A DNA stretch of 64,000 nt from contig NZ_JBMSEE010000006.1 in assembly GCF_049446155.1 (NCBI RefSeq), positions 248,001 to 312,000 of the forward strand, in the 5' to 3' direction. Position 1 is the stretch's first letter, and each line of letters begins with the position of its first letter. The stretch is from Rivibacter sp049446155 (GTDB lineage: Bacteria; Pseudomonadota; Gammaproteobacteria; Burkholderiales; Burkholderiaceae_C). The notes beneath the pieces are model-generated. The model searched no databases and was not told the DNA's origin. It worked only from the letters and a program-made list of their open reading frames with translations. This document shows positions 8,481-15,736 of the stretch, piece after piece. Both the position numbers and the translations under genes were made by a program.

Positions 8481-9029
8481 ATGTCTCGCTTCACCCACTC
8501 ACTGATGGCACTGGCGCTTGGCGCCGCCTTCGCCGGCGGCCTGCAGGCCCAGACGGTCGGCACCGGCGACCACAAGGCGGCCAAGGACCAGATCGAGGCC
8601 AGCTACAAGGCCGCGCGCGAGGCCTGCGACCAGCAGTCCGGCAACGCCAAGGATGTGTGCGTCGAGCAGGCCAAGGGCCAGCGCAAGGTCGAGGAAGCGC
8701 AGCTCGAATACCGCCGCAGCGGCCGCCCGGCTGACCAGCAAAAGATCGCCATCGCGCGCGCCGAGGCCGACTACGCGGTGGCCAAGGAGCGCTGCGACGA
8801 CTTGTCGGGCAACGCCAAGGACGTCTGCGTCAAGGACGCCAAGGCCGCCGAAACGCGCGCCAAGGCGGACGCCAAGATGGCGATGGCCAACACCGAGAAC
8901 CGCCAAGACGCGGCGAGCGACAAGCGCAAGGCCGAGTACAAGGCCGCGGTCGAACGCTGCGACAGCCTGGCCGGCGACGCCAAGGACAGCTGCGTCGCGG
9001 CGGCGAAGCAGCGCTACGACAAGCGTTGA
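8481..9029 (+). CDS. Secreted protein with three C-x10-C repeats, unknown function
   Basis: A 182-residue protein starting at the ATG preceded by AAAGGAG. Residues 1-23 are a Sec signal peptide ending in LQAQ. The mature part is very rich in Lys, Ala, Glu and Asp and carries three copies of a ~28-residue unit of the form (Y)-K-A-A-x-E-x-C-D-x2-(S/A)-G-(N/D)-A-K-D-x-C-V. The cysteines are C49/C60, C105/C116 and C160/C171, always ten residues apart, which suggests three intra-repeat disulphides joining helical hairpins in the periplasm. Similar hypothetical proteins are common in Burkholderiales; I know of no assigned function. The gene is followed by a strong terminator and is likely monocistronic. 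Confidence 0.8.
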   Translation: MSRFTHSLMALALGAAFAGGLQAQTVGTGDHKAAKDQIEASYKAAREACDQQSGNAKDVCVEQAKGQRKVEEAQLEYRRSGRPADQQKIAIARAEADYAVAKERCDDLSGNAKDVCVKDAKAAETRAKADAKMAMANTENRQDAASDKRKAEYKAAVERCDSLAGDAKDSCVAAAKQRYDKR

Positions 9030-9043
9030 CCCACGCCCCCGGC

Positions 9044-9090
9044 GGCGGCCCGGGCGTCCCGAGCGGACGCCCGGGCCGCCTTGGCTTTTT
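9044..9090 (+). terminator. Rho-independent terminator after the C-x10-C repeat gene
   Basis: A perfect 16-bp stem, GGCGGCCCGGGCGTCC at 9044-9059 and its complement at 9065-9080, has a 5-base loop (CGAGC) and is followed by TTGGC and a T5 run at 9086-9090. It separates the upstream gene from ahpC. Confidence 0.9.
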
Positions 9091-9097
9091 GGCATTG

Positions 9098-9155
9098 CCT
9101 ATCGGGTGGCTTGTAATGCTCAATCGATAGGTGGTACTGAATAGCCGTAAACTAT
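9098..9155 (+). promoter_or_regulatory. Putative OxyR-type control region and promoter of ahpC
   Basis: ATAG (9141-9144), seven bases, then CTAT (9152-9155) fits one half of the OxyR recognition pattern ATAG-N7-CTAT. A further ATAG lies at 9127-9130 and an inverted CCTATCG at 9098-9104 with CGATAGG at 9125-9131. The full four-box OxyR pattern is not present at exact spacing. A -10-like TAAACT lies at 9148-9153. Position, 70-130 bases before ahpC, is what is expected for peroxide induction; the assignment is inference. Confidence 0.4.
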
Positions 9156-9225
9156 GCTGCGTTGCGACAGGAAAGGCCTTCCCGGTCGCAGCCAGGTTCT
9201 TCAACCCACTGACCACCCGAAAGAC

Positions 9226-9789
9226 ATGTCTCTCATCAACACCACCGTCCAGCCCTTCAAGGTTCAGGCCTTCCACAACGGCAAGTTCGTCGAAGTCACC
9301 GAGCAGACGCTCAAGGGCAAGTGGTCGACGCTGATCTTCATGCCGGCCGCCTTCACCTTCAACTGCCCGACCGAAGTCGAAGACGCCGCCGAGCACTACG
9401 CCGAGTTCAAGAAGCTCGAGGCCGAGGTCTACATCGTCACCACCGACACGCACTTCGCGCACAAGGTGTGGCACGAGACCTCGCCGGCCGTGGGCAAGGC
9501 GCAGTTCCCGCTGATCGGCGACCCGACGCACCAGCTGACCCGCCAGTTCGGCGTGCACATCGAGGAAGAAGGCCTGGCCCTGCGCGGCACCTTCGTGATC
9601 AACCCCGAGGGCGTGATCAAGACCGCCGAGATCCACGACAACGCGATCGCGCGTGACGTCAAGGAAACACTGCGCAAGCTCAAGGCCGCGCAGTACGTCG
9701 CCAAGAACCCCGGCCAGGTCTGCCCGGCCAAGTGGAACGAAGGCGCGAAGACGCTGACCCCGTCGCTGGACCTCGTCGGCAAGATCTGA
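9226..9789 (+). CDS. ahpC: Alkyl hydroperoxide reductase peroxiredoxin subunit AhpC
   Basis: A 187-residue typical 2-Cys peroxiredoxin that reduces H2O2, organic peroxides and peroxynitrite in the cytoplasm and is recycled by AhpF. The peroxidatic cysteine lies in PAAFTFNCPTE, close to residue 47, keeping the P-x3-T-x2-C pattern although the usual FTFVCP reads FTFNCP. The resolving cysteine is in GQVCPAKW near residue 166. Length matches the family (187). The start ATG follows directly on the promoter region and gives the standard N-terminus MSLINTTVQPF. ahpF follows on the same strand after a structured 145-base spacer, so the pair is probably one transcript with extra control of the distal gene. 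Confidence 0.97.
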   Translation: MSLINTTVQPFKVQAFHNGKFVEVTEQTLKGKWSTLIFMPAAFTFNCPTEVEDAAEHYAEFKKLEAEVYIVTTDTHFAHKVWHETSPAVGKAQFPLIGDPTHQLTRQFGVHIEEEGLALRGTFVINPEGVIKTAEIHDNAIARDVKETLRKLKAAQYVAKNPGQVCPAKWNEGAKTLTPSLDLVGKI

Positions 9790-9801
9790 CGCGTTCCACC
9801 T

Positions 9802-9851
9802 GATGCCCGCCCGCGCGGCTTGCCGCGCATCCCGGATCCCGGGCGGGCATC
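9802..9851 (+). promoter_or_regulatory. Nested hairpin in the ahpC-ahpF spacer
   Basis: An outer stem pairs GATGCCCGCCC (9802-9812) with GGGCGGGCATC (9841-9851), 11 bp exact. Inside it GCGCGGC (9813-9819) pairs with GCCGCGC (9822-9828) round a TT loop. No T-run follows (CCCCCC instead), so this is more likely an mRNA processing or stability element, or partial attenuator, that lets ahpC be made in excess over ahpF. The role is inference. Confidence 0.5.
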
Positions 9852-9934
9852 CCCCCACGACACGGACCCTCGGGTCCTGTCGACTGTGCCTTGCGGGTGC
9901 GGTCGAGAGGACTTGCCTTGCCCGGAGTAACGCC

Positions 9935-11494
9935 ATGCTCGACACCAATCTGCAGAACCAGCTTCGCGCCTACCTCGAGCGGCTCACGCAGCCGGTCGAG
10001 CTGATCGCCTCGCTCGACGAGAGCGATGCCGCCAACGAGATGCGCGAGCTGCTCGGCGAGATCGCGGCGCTCAGCGACAAGGTGACCGCCCGCTTCGACG
10101 GCACCGACGCACGCCAGCCCTCGTTCCAGATCACCCGCGCCGGTGAAGACATGGGCCTGCGCTTCGCGGCCGTGCCGATGGGCCACGAGTTCACCTCGCT
10201 GGTGCTGGCGCTGCTGCAGGCCGGCGGCCATCCGCCCAAGGTCGACGACGAGACGATCGAGCGCATCAAGTCGCTCGACGGCGAGTTCCGCTTCGAGACC
10301 TGGATGAGCCTGACCTGCCACAACTGCCCGGACGTCGTGCAGGCGCTCAACCTGATGGCCGTGCTGAACCCGAAGATCCGCCACGTGGCGATCGACGGCG
10401 GCCTGTTCCAGCAGGAGGTCGAGCAGCGCCAGATCATGGCGGTGCCGATGGTCTTCCTCAACGGCGAGCCGTTTGCATCGGGCCGCATGGAGCTGGCCGA
10501 GATCGTTGCCAAGCTGGACACCGGCGCGGCCGCGCGCGACGCCGAAAAGCTCTCGGCCAAGCCGACCTTCGACGTGCTGATCGTCGGCGGCGGCCCGGCC
10601 GGCGCGGCCGCTGCGGTCTATGCGGCGCGCAAGGGCATCCGCACCGGCATCGTCGCCGAGCGCTTCGGCGGCCAGACGCAGGACACGCTGGGCATCGAGA
10701 ACTACCCCTCGGTGCTCGAGACGCAAGGGCCCCAGTTCTCGGCCGCGCTGGAGTCGCATGCGCGCGCCTACGACGTGGACATCATGAACCTGCAGCGCGT
10801 GGCTTCGATCGAGCCGGCGAACGGCGAGCGCAAGACCATCGGCGTCACGCTCGAGAACGGCGCCCAGCTTTCGACGCGCTCGCTGATCCTGGCCACCGGC
10901 GCGCGCTGGCGCAACGTCAACGTGCCCGGCGAAGCCGAGTACAAGAACCGCGGCGTGGCCTATTGCCCGCACTGCGACGGCCCGCTATTCAAGGGCAAGA
11001 AAGTCGCGGTGATCGGCGGCGGCAACTCGGGCGTCGAGGCGGCGATCGACCTGGCCGGCATCGTCGAGCACGTCACGCTGATCGAGTTCGCGCCCGAGCT
11101 CAAGGCCGATGCGGTGCTGGTCAACAAGCTCAAGAGCCTGCCCAACGTGACCATCCACGTGAACGCGCAGACCACCGAGATCACCGGCGACGGCCAGAAG
11201 GTCGACGGCCTGCGCTTCAAGGACCGCGCCAGCGGCGAGGAGCGCCGCATCGAGCTGGCCGGCGTGTTCGTGCAGATCGGCCTGGTGCCCAACACCGAGT
11301 GGCTGCGCGGCACGGTCGAGCTCAGCAAGTACGGCGAGATCATCGTCGACGCCAAGTGCGCGACCAGCGTGCCGGGCGTGTTCGCGGCGGGCGACGCGAC
11401 GACCGTGCCCTACAAGCAGATCGTCATCGCGGCCGGCGAGGGCTCGAAGGCGGCGCTGTCGGCCTTCGATCACCTGATCCGCATGCCGGCTTGA
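9935..11494 (+). CDS. ahpF: Alkyl hydroperoxide reductase flavoprotein subunit AhpF
   Basis: A 519-residue NAD(P)H-dependent disulphide reductase that re-reduces AhpC. The N-terminal ~190 residues are the tandem thioredoxin-fold domain with redox cysteines C128 and C131 (TCHNCPD). An FAD-binding motif VLIVGGGPAGAAAA begins near residue 213, the active-site disulphide is in YCPHCDG near 345, the NADH-binding motif VAVIGGGNSGVEAA lies near 358, and the second FAD motif VFAAGDATT is near the end. Length matches E. coli AhpF (521). The ATG at 9935 is chosen because it gives the family N-terminus and has a GGAG site; an open extension upstream is untypical. Expression is likely linked to ahpC. Confidence 0.97.
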   Translation: MLDTNLQNQLRAYLERLTQPVELIASLDESDAANEMRELLGEIAALSDKVTARFDGTDARQPSFQITRAGEDMGLRFAAVPMGHEFTSLVLALLQAGGHPPKVDDETIERIKSLDGEFRFETWMSLTCHNCPDVVQALNLMAVLNPKIRHVAIDGGLFQQEVEQRQIMAVPMVFLNGEPFASGRMELAEIVAKLDTGAAARDAEKLSAKPTFDVLIVGGGPAGAAAAVYAARKGIRTGIVAERFGGQTQDTLGIENYPSVLETQGPQFSAALESHARAYDVDIMNLQRVASIEPANGERKTIGVTLENGAQLSTRSLILATGARWRNVNVPGEAEYKNRGVAYCPHCDGPLFKGKKVAVIGGGNSGVEAAIDLAGIVEHVTLIEFAPELKADAVLVNKLKSLPNVTIHVNAQTTEITGDGQKVDGLRFKDRASGEERRIELAGVFVQIGLVPNTEWLRGTVELSKYGEIIVDAKCATSVPGVFAAGDATTVPYKQIVIAAGEGSKAALSAFDHLIRMPA

Positions 11495-11550
11495 GGGCGC
11501 TTCGCTCGCTGTCTTGCAGGGGCGGGCGGCGACTGGCGTGACGTCAGCCA

Positions 11551-11581
11551 CGGCAAGGCGCGTTAATAGCGCGCCTTGCCG
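11551..11581 (+). terminator. 12-bp perfect hairpin downstream of ahpF
   Basis: CGGCAAGGCGCG (11551-11562) pairs exactly with CGCGCCTTGCCG (11570-11581) across a TTAATAG loop. There is no T-run, so it could be a weak terminator, a Rho-assisted end or an mRNA-protecting 3' structure for ahpCF. Confidence 0.5.
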
Positions 11582-11679
11582 CAACTCGATACCGACGTTT
11601 CCCCCTGGATCGTTGTTGCGGCGCCGTCCCTACGATATTCCTTGGTGCCTCACAATCCGCCAACCAAGGGAGGCGTCGT

Positions 11680-12483
11680 ATGCAGGAATTCCGTCGCACC
11701 GGAGAGCTCAAGGACATCACCAGCTACCCCGTGTGGCTGCAGCAGGTGGTGCGCGACACGGCGCTGGCCAAGGCGCGCGTCGTCGATCACGAGCTCTTCG
11801 CGCTGATGCGCGACGCCCAGCTGCCGCTGGCCGTGATGCAGCGCTTCCTCGTCGGCGTGTGGCCGACGATCGAGCAGTTCCCGCGCTTCATGGCCATGAA
11901 CCTCAAGAAGACGGGCTACGGCGGCGGGCGCGGCCAGGAGATGGCGCGCAGCTACCTGATGCACAACATCCGCGTCGAGCAAAGCCACGCCAAGCACTGG
12001 GTCGAATGGGCACGGGCCGCCGGCCTGACGCTCGAGGACCTTCAACGCGGCGAGGACATGGAGAGCCTGCACGCGCTGGCGCACTGGTGCTGGCACGTCA
12101 GCGACCACGCCAGCCTGCCGGTGGCGATCGCGGCCACCAACTACGCGGTCGAGGGCGCGACGGGCGAATGGTCCTGCGTCGTCTGTTCCAAGCCCGACTA
12201 CGCCGCCTCGCTGCCCGAGGCCGTGCGCGGGCCGGCGACGCGCTGGCTGCGCGTGCATGCCGAGTACGACGACACGCACCCGTGGGAGGCGCTGGACATC
12301 GTCGCGACGCTGCTGGGCCATGCGCCCTCGGCGGCTGACATCGACGCGGTGCGCCGCGCGGTGCGCAGCAGCTACGGCTACATGGCAATGGCGCTCGACG
12401 GCGCGATGCGCGCGCTCGAGCACGGCGTGTTCGACGAGACCGCCTGCAACGCCTCGACGCTGGGCGAACTGGCCGCAGCCTGA
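11680..12483 (+). CDS. Heme-oxygenase-like diiron oxidase candidate (TenA/CADD-like fold)
   Basis: A 267-residue all-helical protein with a GGGAGG ribosome site 6 bases before the ATG. Sequence character (QQVVRDTALAKARVVDH, FPRFMAMNLKKTGYG, HNIRVEQSHAKHW) places it in the TenA/PqqC/heme-oxygenase-like fold. Potential metal ligands are E100 and H103/H106 in VEQSHAKHW, E158 in YAVEGATGEW, and H193, D197 and H200 in HAEYDDTH. The last set matches the H-x3-D-x2-H motif of the heme-oxygenase-like diiron oxidases such as CADD and UndA (family knowledge). Such enzymes use two irons and O2 for unusual oxidations. It sits between ahpF and a convergent gene, suggesting an oxidative context, but no substrate can be inferred. 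TenA-type thiaminase is less likely because no catalytic TenA cysteine pattern is obvious. Confidence 0.7.
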   Translation: MQEFRRTGELKDITSYPVWLQQVVRDTALAKARVVDHELFALMRDAQLPLAVMQRFLVGVWPTIEQFPRFMAMNLKKTGYGGGRGQEMARSYLMHNIRVEQSHAKHWVEWARAAGLTLEDLQRGEDMESLHALAHWCWHVSDHASLPVAIAATNYAVEGATGEWSCVVCSKPDYAASLPEAVRGPATRWLRVHAEYDDTHPWEALDIVATLLGHAPSAADIDAVRRAVRSSYGYMAMALDGAMRALEHGVFDETACNASTLGELAAA

Positions 12484-12497
12484 TCGGCCCGTCAAGC

Positions 12498-12525
12498 ACA
12501 AGGGCGCCCCGCGGGGCGCCCTTGT
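12498..12525. terminator. Bidirectional terminator between convergent genes
   Basis: ACAAGGGCGCCCC (12498-12510) pairs exactly with GGGGCGCCCTTGT (12513-12525). The + strand continues CGTTT. It lies between the genes ending at 12483 (+) and 12547 (-). Confidence 0.75.
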
Positions 12526-12546
12526 CGTTTGCGCCATCGCCGCGGA

Positions 12547-12975
12547 TCAGGCGGCGGCCGGCGCGCGCGGCCCGCGCAGGTTGATGAAGGCGTTGACCGT
12601 CAGCGCGACGATCGCGCCGGCCATGCCGAACTCGGACGCCACCAGCGCCGGGGCCACCTGCGGCTTGCCGAGCAGCAGCATCGCCAGCGAGCCCATCATC
12701 ACCGGCAGCGAGAGGTTGTGCAGCCAGAACTGCACGGCGGCCAGGCGGCTGGCGGCGAGCGCCGGGAACACGCCGTAGGTCAGGCCGGCCAGGGCCAGCG
12801 TGGTCCAGCCCAGCAGGTTGATGTGGGCGTGCACCGGGCGCAGCGTGAAGTCCTGCGTCGCGCCCATGCCGATGCCGATCGCGATGCCGACGATCAGGTA
12901 GACGAGCGCGAGCTGCAGGCAGCGGCGTGCGATGGCCGGCACACGTTCGGAGCCGGCGAGCGAGATGGTGTTCAT
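12547..12975 (-). CDS. Small four-helix membrane protein resembling part of heme-copper oxidase subunit I
   Basis: A 142-residue integral membrane protein with four predicted transmembrane helices (about residues 18-37, 48-70, 80-103 and 110-132). The motif RPVHAHINLLGW before helix 2 is characteristic of small proteins related to cbb3/NO-reductase subunit I, where the histidines could bind heme or metal (family knowledge). It is too short to be a full oxidase subunit and the other oxidase subunits are absent. A GAGGA site lies upstream of the ATG. It is 38 bases downstream of the E1 beta gene on the same strand and may be co-transcribed with it. Exact function is unknown. Confidence 0.7.
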   Translation of the reverse strand: MNTISLAGSERVPAIARRCLQLALVYLIVGIAIGIGMGATQDFTLRPVHAHINLLGWTTLALAGLTYGVFPALAASRLAAVQFWLHNLSLPVMMGSLAMLLLGKPQVAPALVASEFGMAGAIVALTVNAFINLRGPRAPAAA

Positions 12976-13013
12976 GGTGTTTCCTCGGGTTCGTTCAGTT
13001 CAGGGAAAAGGGT

Positions 13014-14009
13014 TCACGCCCCGACCGCTTGCGCGACGCGCTCGCCGCCGAGCAGAGCCGCGGCCGTGTCGGCGATGAGCCCCGCCGACGGGACGCCCGC
13101 CTGTTCGAGCGCCCATGCCGCCGGCGCGGGCGCGTCGGGCCCGCCGAGCCGGCGCACCGGCGACCTGAGGCGGCCGTGGCACTGCTCGGCCACCTCGGCG
13201 GCGATCTCGGCGCCGATGCCGGCGAAGCGGTTGGCCTCGTGCACGACGACCAGCCGCCCGGTCTTGCGCACCGAGGCGATCACGCTCGCCATGTCCAGCG
13301 GCTTGATGCTGCGCAGGTCGATCACCTCGGCCGAGATGCCGGCCTCGCCGAGCTGCTGCGCCGCGGCCAGGCAATGGCCCACGGTCTTCGCGTAGCTCAC
13401 CAGCGTGAGGTCGCGGCCCTCGCGCACGACCTTGGCGCGGCCCAGCGGCACCAGGTGCTCGGCGCTGTCGGGCACTTCGCCGTGCGCGAGGCCCAGCGCG
13501 AGGTCGGTGAAGAACAGCACCGGGTTGTCGTCGCGGATCGCGGCCTTGAGCAGGCCCTTCGCATCGGCAGGGTTCGACGGCATCGCGATCTTCAGCCCCG
13601 GGCAGTGGGCGAACAGCGCCTCGAGGTTGTGATGATGCTGCGCGCCGACGCCCCAGCCGGCGCCGGTGCTGGCCAGCGCGACCATCGGGAACGCGAACTG
13701 GCCGCCCGAGAGGTAGCGCAGCTTGCCGGCGCTGTTGATCAGCTCGTCCATCGCCAGCGTCATGAAGGGCGCGTAGAGCAGGTCGATCACCGGGCGCAGG
13801 CCGCTTGCCGCGGCGCCGACCGCGGTGCCGGCGATGATGCCTTCGGCCAGTGGCGTGTCGCGGATGCGCGTCGCATCGAAGCGCGGCGCGATGTCCTCCA
13901 GCCGGTGGCGAACGCCTTCGCCCATCACCAGCACGCGCGCGTCGCGCTGCATCTCCTCGGCCAGCGCTTGCGTGATCGCGGCCTGCATCGTCATCGAGGT
14001 GGTCGTCAT
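13014..14009 (-). CDS. Thiamine-diphosphate 2-oxoacid/acetoin dehydrogenase E1 component, beta subunit
   Basis: About 331 residues from the ATG at 14009, which has AAGGAG 6 bases upstream. Features are MGEGV near residue 30, the region TPLAEGIIAGTAVGAAASGLRP, YLSGGQFAFPMV, GWGVGAQHHHNLEA, and the C-terminal transketolase domain with DLRSIKPLD and VVHEANRFAG. Together with the alpha subunit encoded immediately upstream (14038-15003) it forms the alpha2beta2 E1 that decarboxylates a 2-oxoacid or cleaves acetoin. The pair resembles acetoin dehydrogenase AcoAB and branched-chain/pyruvate E1. No E2 or E3 gene is adjacent, so the acyl acceptor must be encoded elsewhere or the enzyme works differently; substrate is not assigned. 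Confidence 0.9.
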   Translation of the reverse strand: MTTTSMTMQAAITQALAEEMQRDARVLVMGEGVRHRLEDIAPRFDATRIRDTPLAEGIIAGTAVGAAASGLRPVIDLLYAPFMTLAMDELINSAGKLRYLSGGQFAFPMVALASTGAGWGVGAQHHHNLEALFAHCPGLKIAMPSNPADAKGLLKAAIRDDNPVLFFTDLALGLAHGEVPDSAEHLVPLGRAKVVREGRDLTLVSYAKTVGHCLAAAQQLGEAGISAEVIDLRSIKPLDMASVIASVRKTGRLVVVHEANRFAGIGAEIAAEVAEQCHGRLRSPVRRLGGPDAPAPAAWALEQAGVPSAGLIADTAAALLGGERVAQAVGA

Positions 14010-14037
14010 CTGAATCTCCTTCGATCGGCCGGGCCGG

Positions 14038-15003
14038 TCATGCGTAGACATCGGTGGTGAGTTCGGCGAGGTCGGCGGCCGGTGCCGCCAGGGCCTGGGC
14101 CAGCGCTGCCTCCAGCACGTCGGCGACGCGCTGCTTCAGGCTCGCGAACTCGCCGTCGCCGAGCACGCGCTGCGCCACCAGCTGCGAGCGCAGGCGCTCG
14201 ATCGGGTCGCGCGCCTTCCAGTGCGCGAGCTCGGCGGCGTCGACGTAGTGCTGGTCATCCGGGCCGTAGTGGCCGCGCAGGCGGTAGGTCGAGACCTCCA
14301 GGAAGTAGGGTCGGCCGGTCTCGCGGATGTGCGTGACCGCGCGTTGCGCTGCGTGCGAGACGGAGACGATGTCGTTTCCGTCGACGGTCAGGGTCTCGAT
14401 CTGGTGCGAGGCGGCCCAGGCGGCGATGGTCTCGCCGGGCATCGTGACGCTGCGCGACACGAAGGCCTGCCACTGGTTGTTCTCGCACACGAACAGCACC
14501 GGCAGGCGCCAGGTCGCGGCCAGGTTCAGCGCCTCGTGGAAACGCCCCTCGCAGGCCGCGCCGTCGCCGAAGAACACGCACACGATGCCGGGCTCGCCGA
14601 GCTGCTGCTTGGCCAGCGCGACGCCGGGTGCCATGGCCAGCTCGCCGCCGACGATGGTCGAGGTCAGCACCACGCCGAGCTCCTTGGCGCTGATGTGCAG
14701 CGAGCCGCTCTTGCCCTTGCAGTAGCCGCTGGCCTTGCCCAGCACCTCGGCGAACAGCCGCGCGGGGTCGGCGCCGCGCGCCAGCAGGTGGCCGGCGCTG
14801 CGGTGGTTGGTGAGGATGCGGTCATCGGGCCCAAGCGCGCGCACCACCCCCACGGCGCTGGCCTCCTGGCCGACGGAGGTGCAGGTGCCGGGCGCCTGGC
14901 CGGCGGCGAACAGGGTGGACAGGCGTTCCTCGTAGCCGCGGATCAGCAGCATGGCCTCGAGCAGGGCGAGCGACTCGTGGGCGTTCTTGGGGGCAATCGA
15001 CAT
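14038..15003 (-). CDS. Thiamine-diphosphate 2-oxoacid/acetoin dehydrogenase E1 component, alpha subunit
   Basis: A 321-residue E1 alpha subunit. The thiamine-diphosphate motif GDGAACEGRFHEALNLAA lies near residues 145-162, followed by FVCENNQWQAF. The cofactor loop reads KGKSGSLHI rather than the usual KGGSMH. Conserved RGHYGPDD near residue 265 is the RGH-x3-D phosphorylation-loop region. GAGGA precedes the ATG. The beta subunit gene begins 28 bases downstream, so the two form an operon. The closest recognisable type is AcoA/PdhA. The absence of linked E2/E3 and of a regulator such as AcoR leaves the substrate open. Confidence 0.9.
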   Translation of the reverse strand: MSIAPKNAHESLALLEAMLLIRGYEERLSTLFAAGQAPGTCTSVGQEASAVGVVRALGPDDRILTNHRSAGHLLARGADPARLFAEVLGKASGYCKGKSGSLHISAKELGVVLTSTIVGGELAMAPGVALAKQQLGEPGIVCVFFGDGAACEGRFHEALNLAATWRLPVLFVCENNQWQAFVSRSVTMPGETIAAWAASHQIETLTVDGNDIVSVSHAAQRAVTHIRETGRPYFLEVSTYRLRGHYGPDDQHYVDAAELAHWKARDPIERLRSQLVAQRVLGDGEFASLKQRVADVLEAALAQALAAPAADLAELTTDVYA

Positions 15004-15115
15004 GGTCAGTCCTCAGCGTCAATCGGGTACCGGGGGACGCCCGGTCGCCGTTCGAGGCGGCGCCAAGCGTTGGACAGGACTGTAGGAACCGTCTCGCCGC
15101 GGCGCATGAACCGAA

Positions 15116-15151
15116 GGAGCCATTGGCCCCGGCGAATCGGGCCATGGCTCC
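15116..15151. other. Imperfect hairpin in the spacer 15004-15224
   Basis: GGAGCCATTGGCCC (15116-15129) pairs with GGGCCATGGCTCC (15139-15151), with one bulged T. It lies between the divergent E1 alpha and ybaK starts. There is no T-run; it may be a dispersed palindromic repeat or part of the control region. Confidence 0.35.
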
Positions 15152-15224
15152 CCTCGCGGGGGGAGGGTGGCACTGCGCAAGCCGGTACAAGCCGGGCCGC
15201 CCCGCGGCGCGGCACACTGCGCCG

Positions 15225-15713
15225 ATGTCCAGGAAAGACCACGCCAGCGAGACCCCGGCGACCGCCTTGCTGCGGCGCGAGAAGGTGACGTTCACGGAAC
15301 ACCTCTACGACTACGTCGACCGCGGCGGCACCGCGGAGTCGTCGCGCCAGCTCGGCGTGCCCGAGCACGAGGTGGTCAAGACGCTGGTGATGCAAGACGA
15401 GGCGGCGCGGCCGCTGATCGTGCTGATGCACGGCGACCGCCACGTCAGCCTCAAGGCGCTGGCGCGCGAGATCGGCTGCAAGAAGGTCGAGCCCTGCGCG
15501 CCCGAAGTGGCGCAGCGCCACAGCGGCTTCCTGGTCGGCGGCACCTCGCCGTTCGGCACGCGCAAGGCGATGCCGGTCTACGTGGAGGCCTCAGTGCTCG
15601 AGCTGCCCAAGATCCTGATCAACGGCGGGCGGCGCGGCTACCTGGTCGGCATCGAGCCGGCCGTGCTGACGCAGCTGCTGCAGGCGCGGCCGGTGAACTG
15701 CGCGATGGCCTGA
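15225..15713 (+). CDS. ybaK: YbaK/EbsC-type aminoacyl-tRNA deacylase (Cys-tRNA(Pro) deacylase)
   Basis: A 162-residue single-domain trans-editing enzyme that hydrolyses mischarged Cys-tRNA(Pro) in the cytoplasm. Family motifs are VVKTLVMQ near residue 47, the substrate-binding lysine region LKALAREIGCKKVE, GFLVGGTSPFGTRKAMPVY near residue 103 (the GG-x-SPFG loop lines the active site) and the C-terminal ILINGGRRGYLVGI. Length and motif order fit the family. Start ATG chosen because it begins just before the conserved domain. plsY follows after 23 bases on the same strand. Confidence 0.93.
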   Translation: MSRKDHASETPATALLRREKVTFTEHLYDYVDRGGTAESSRQLGVPEHEVVKTLVMQDEAARPLIVLMHGDRHVSLKALAREIGCKKVEPCAPEVAQRHSGFLVGGTSPFGTRKAMPVYVEASVLELPKILINGGRRGYLVGIEPAVLTQLLQARPVNCAMA

Positions 15714-15736
15714 ATCGGGGCGGCACAATCCGGGCC

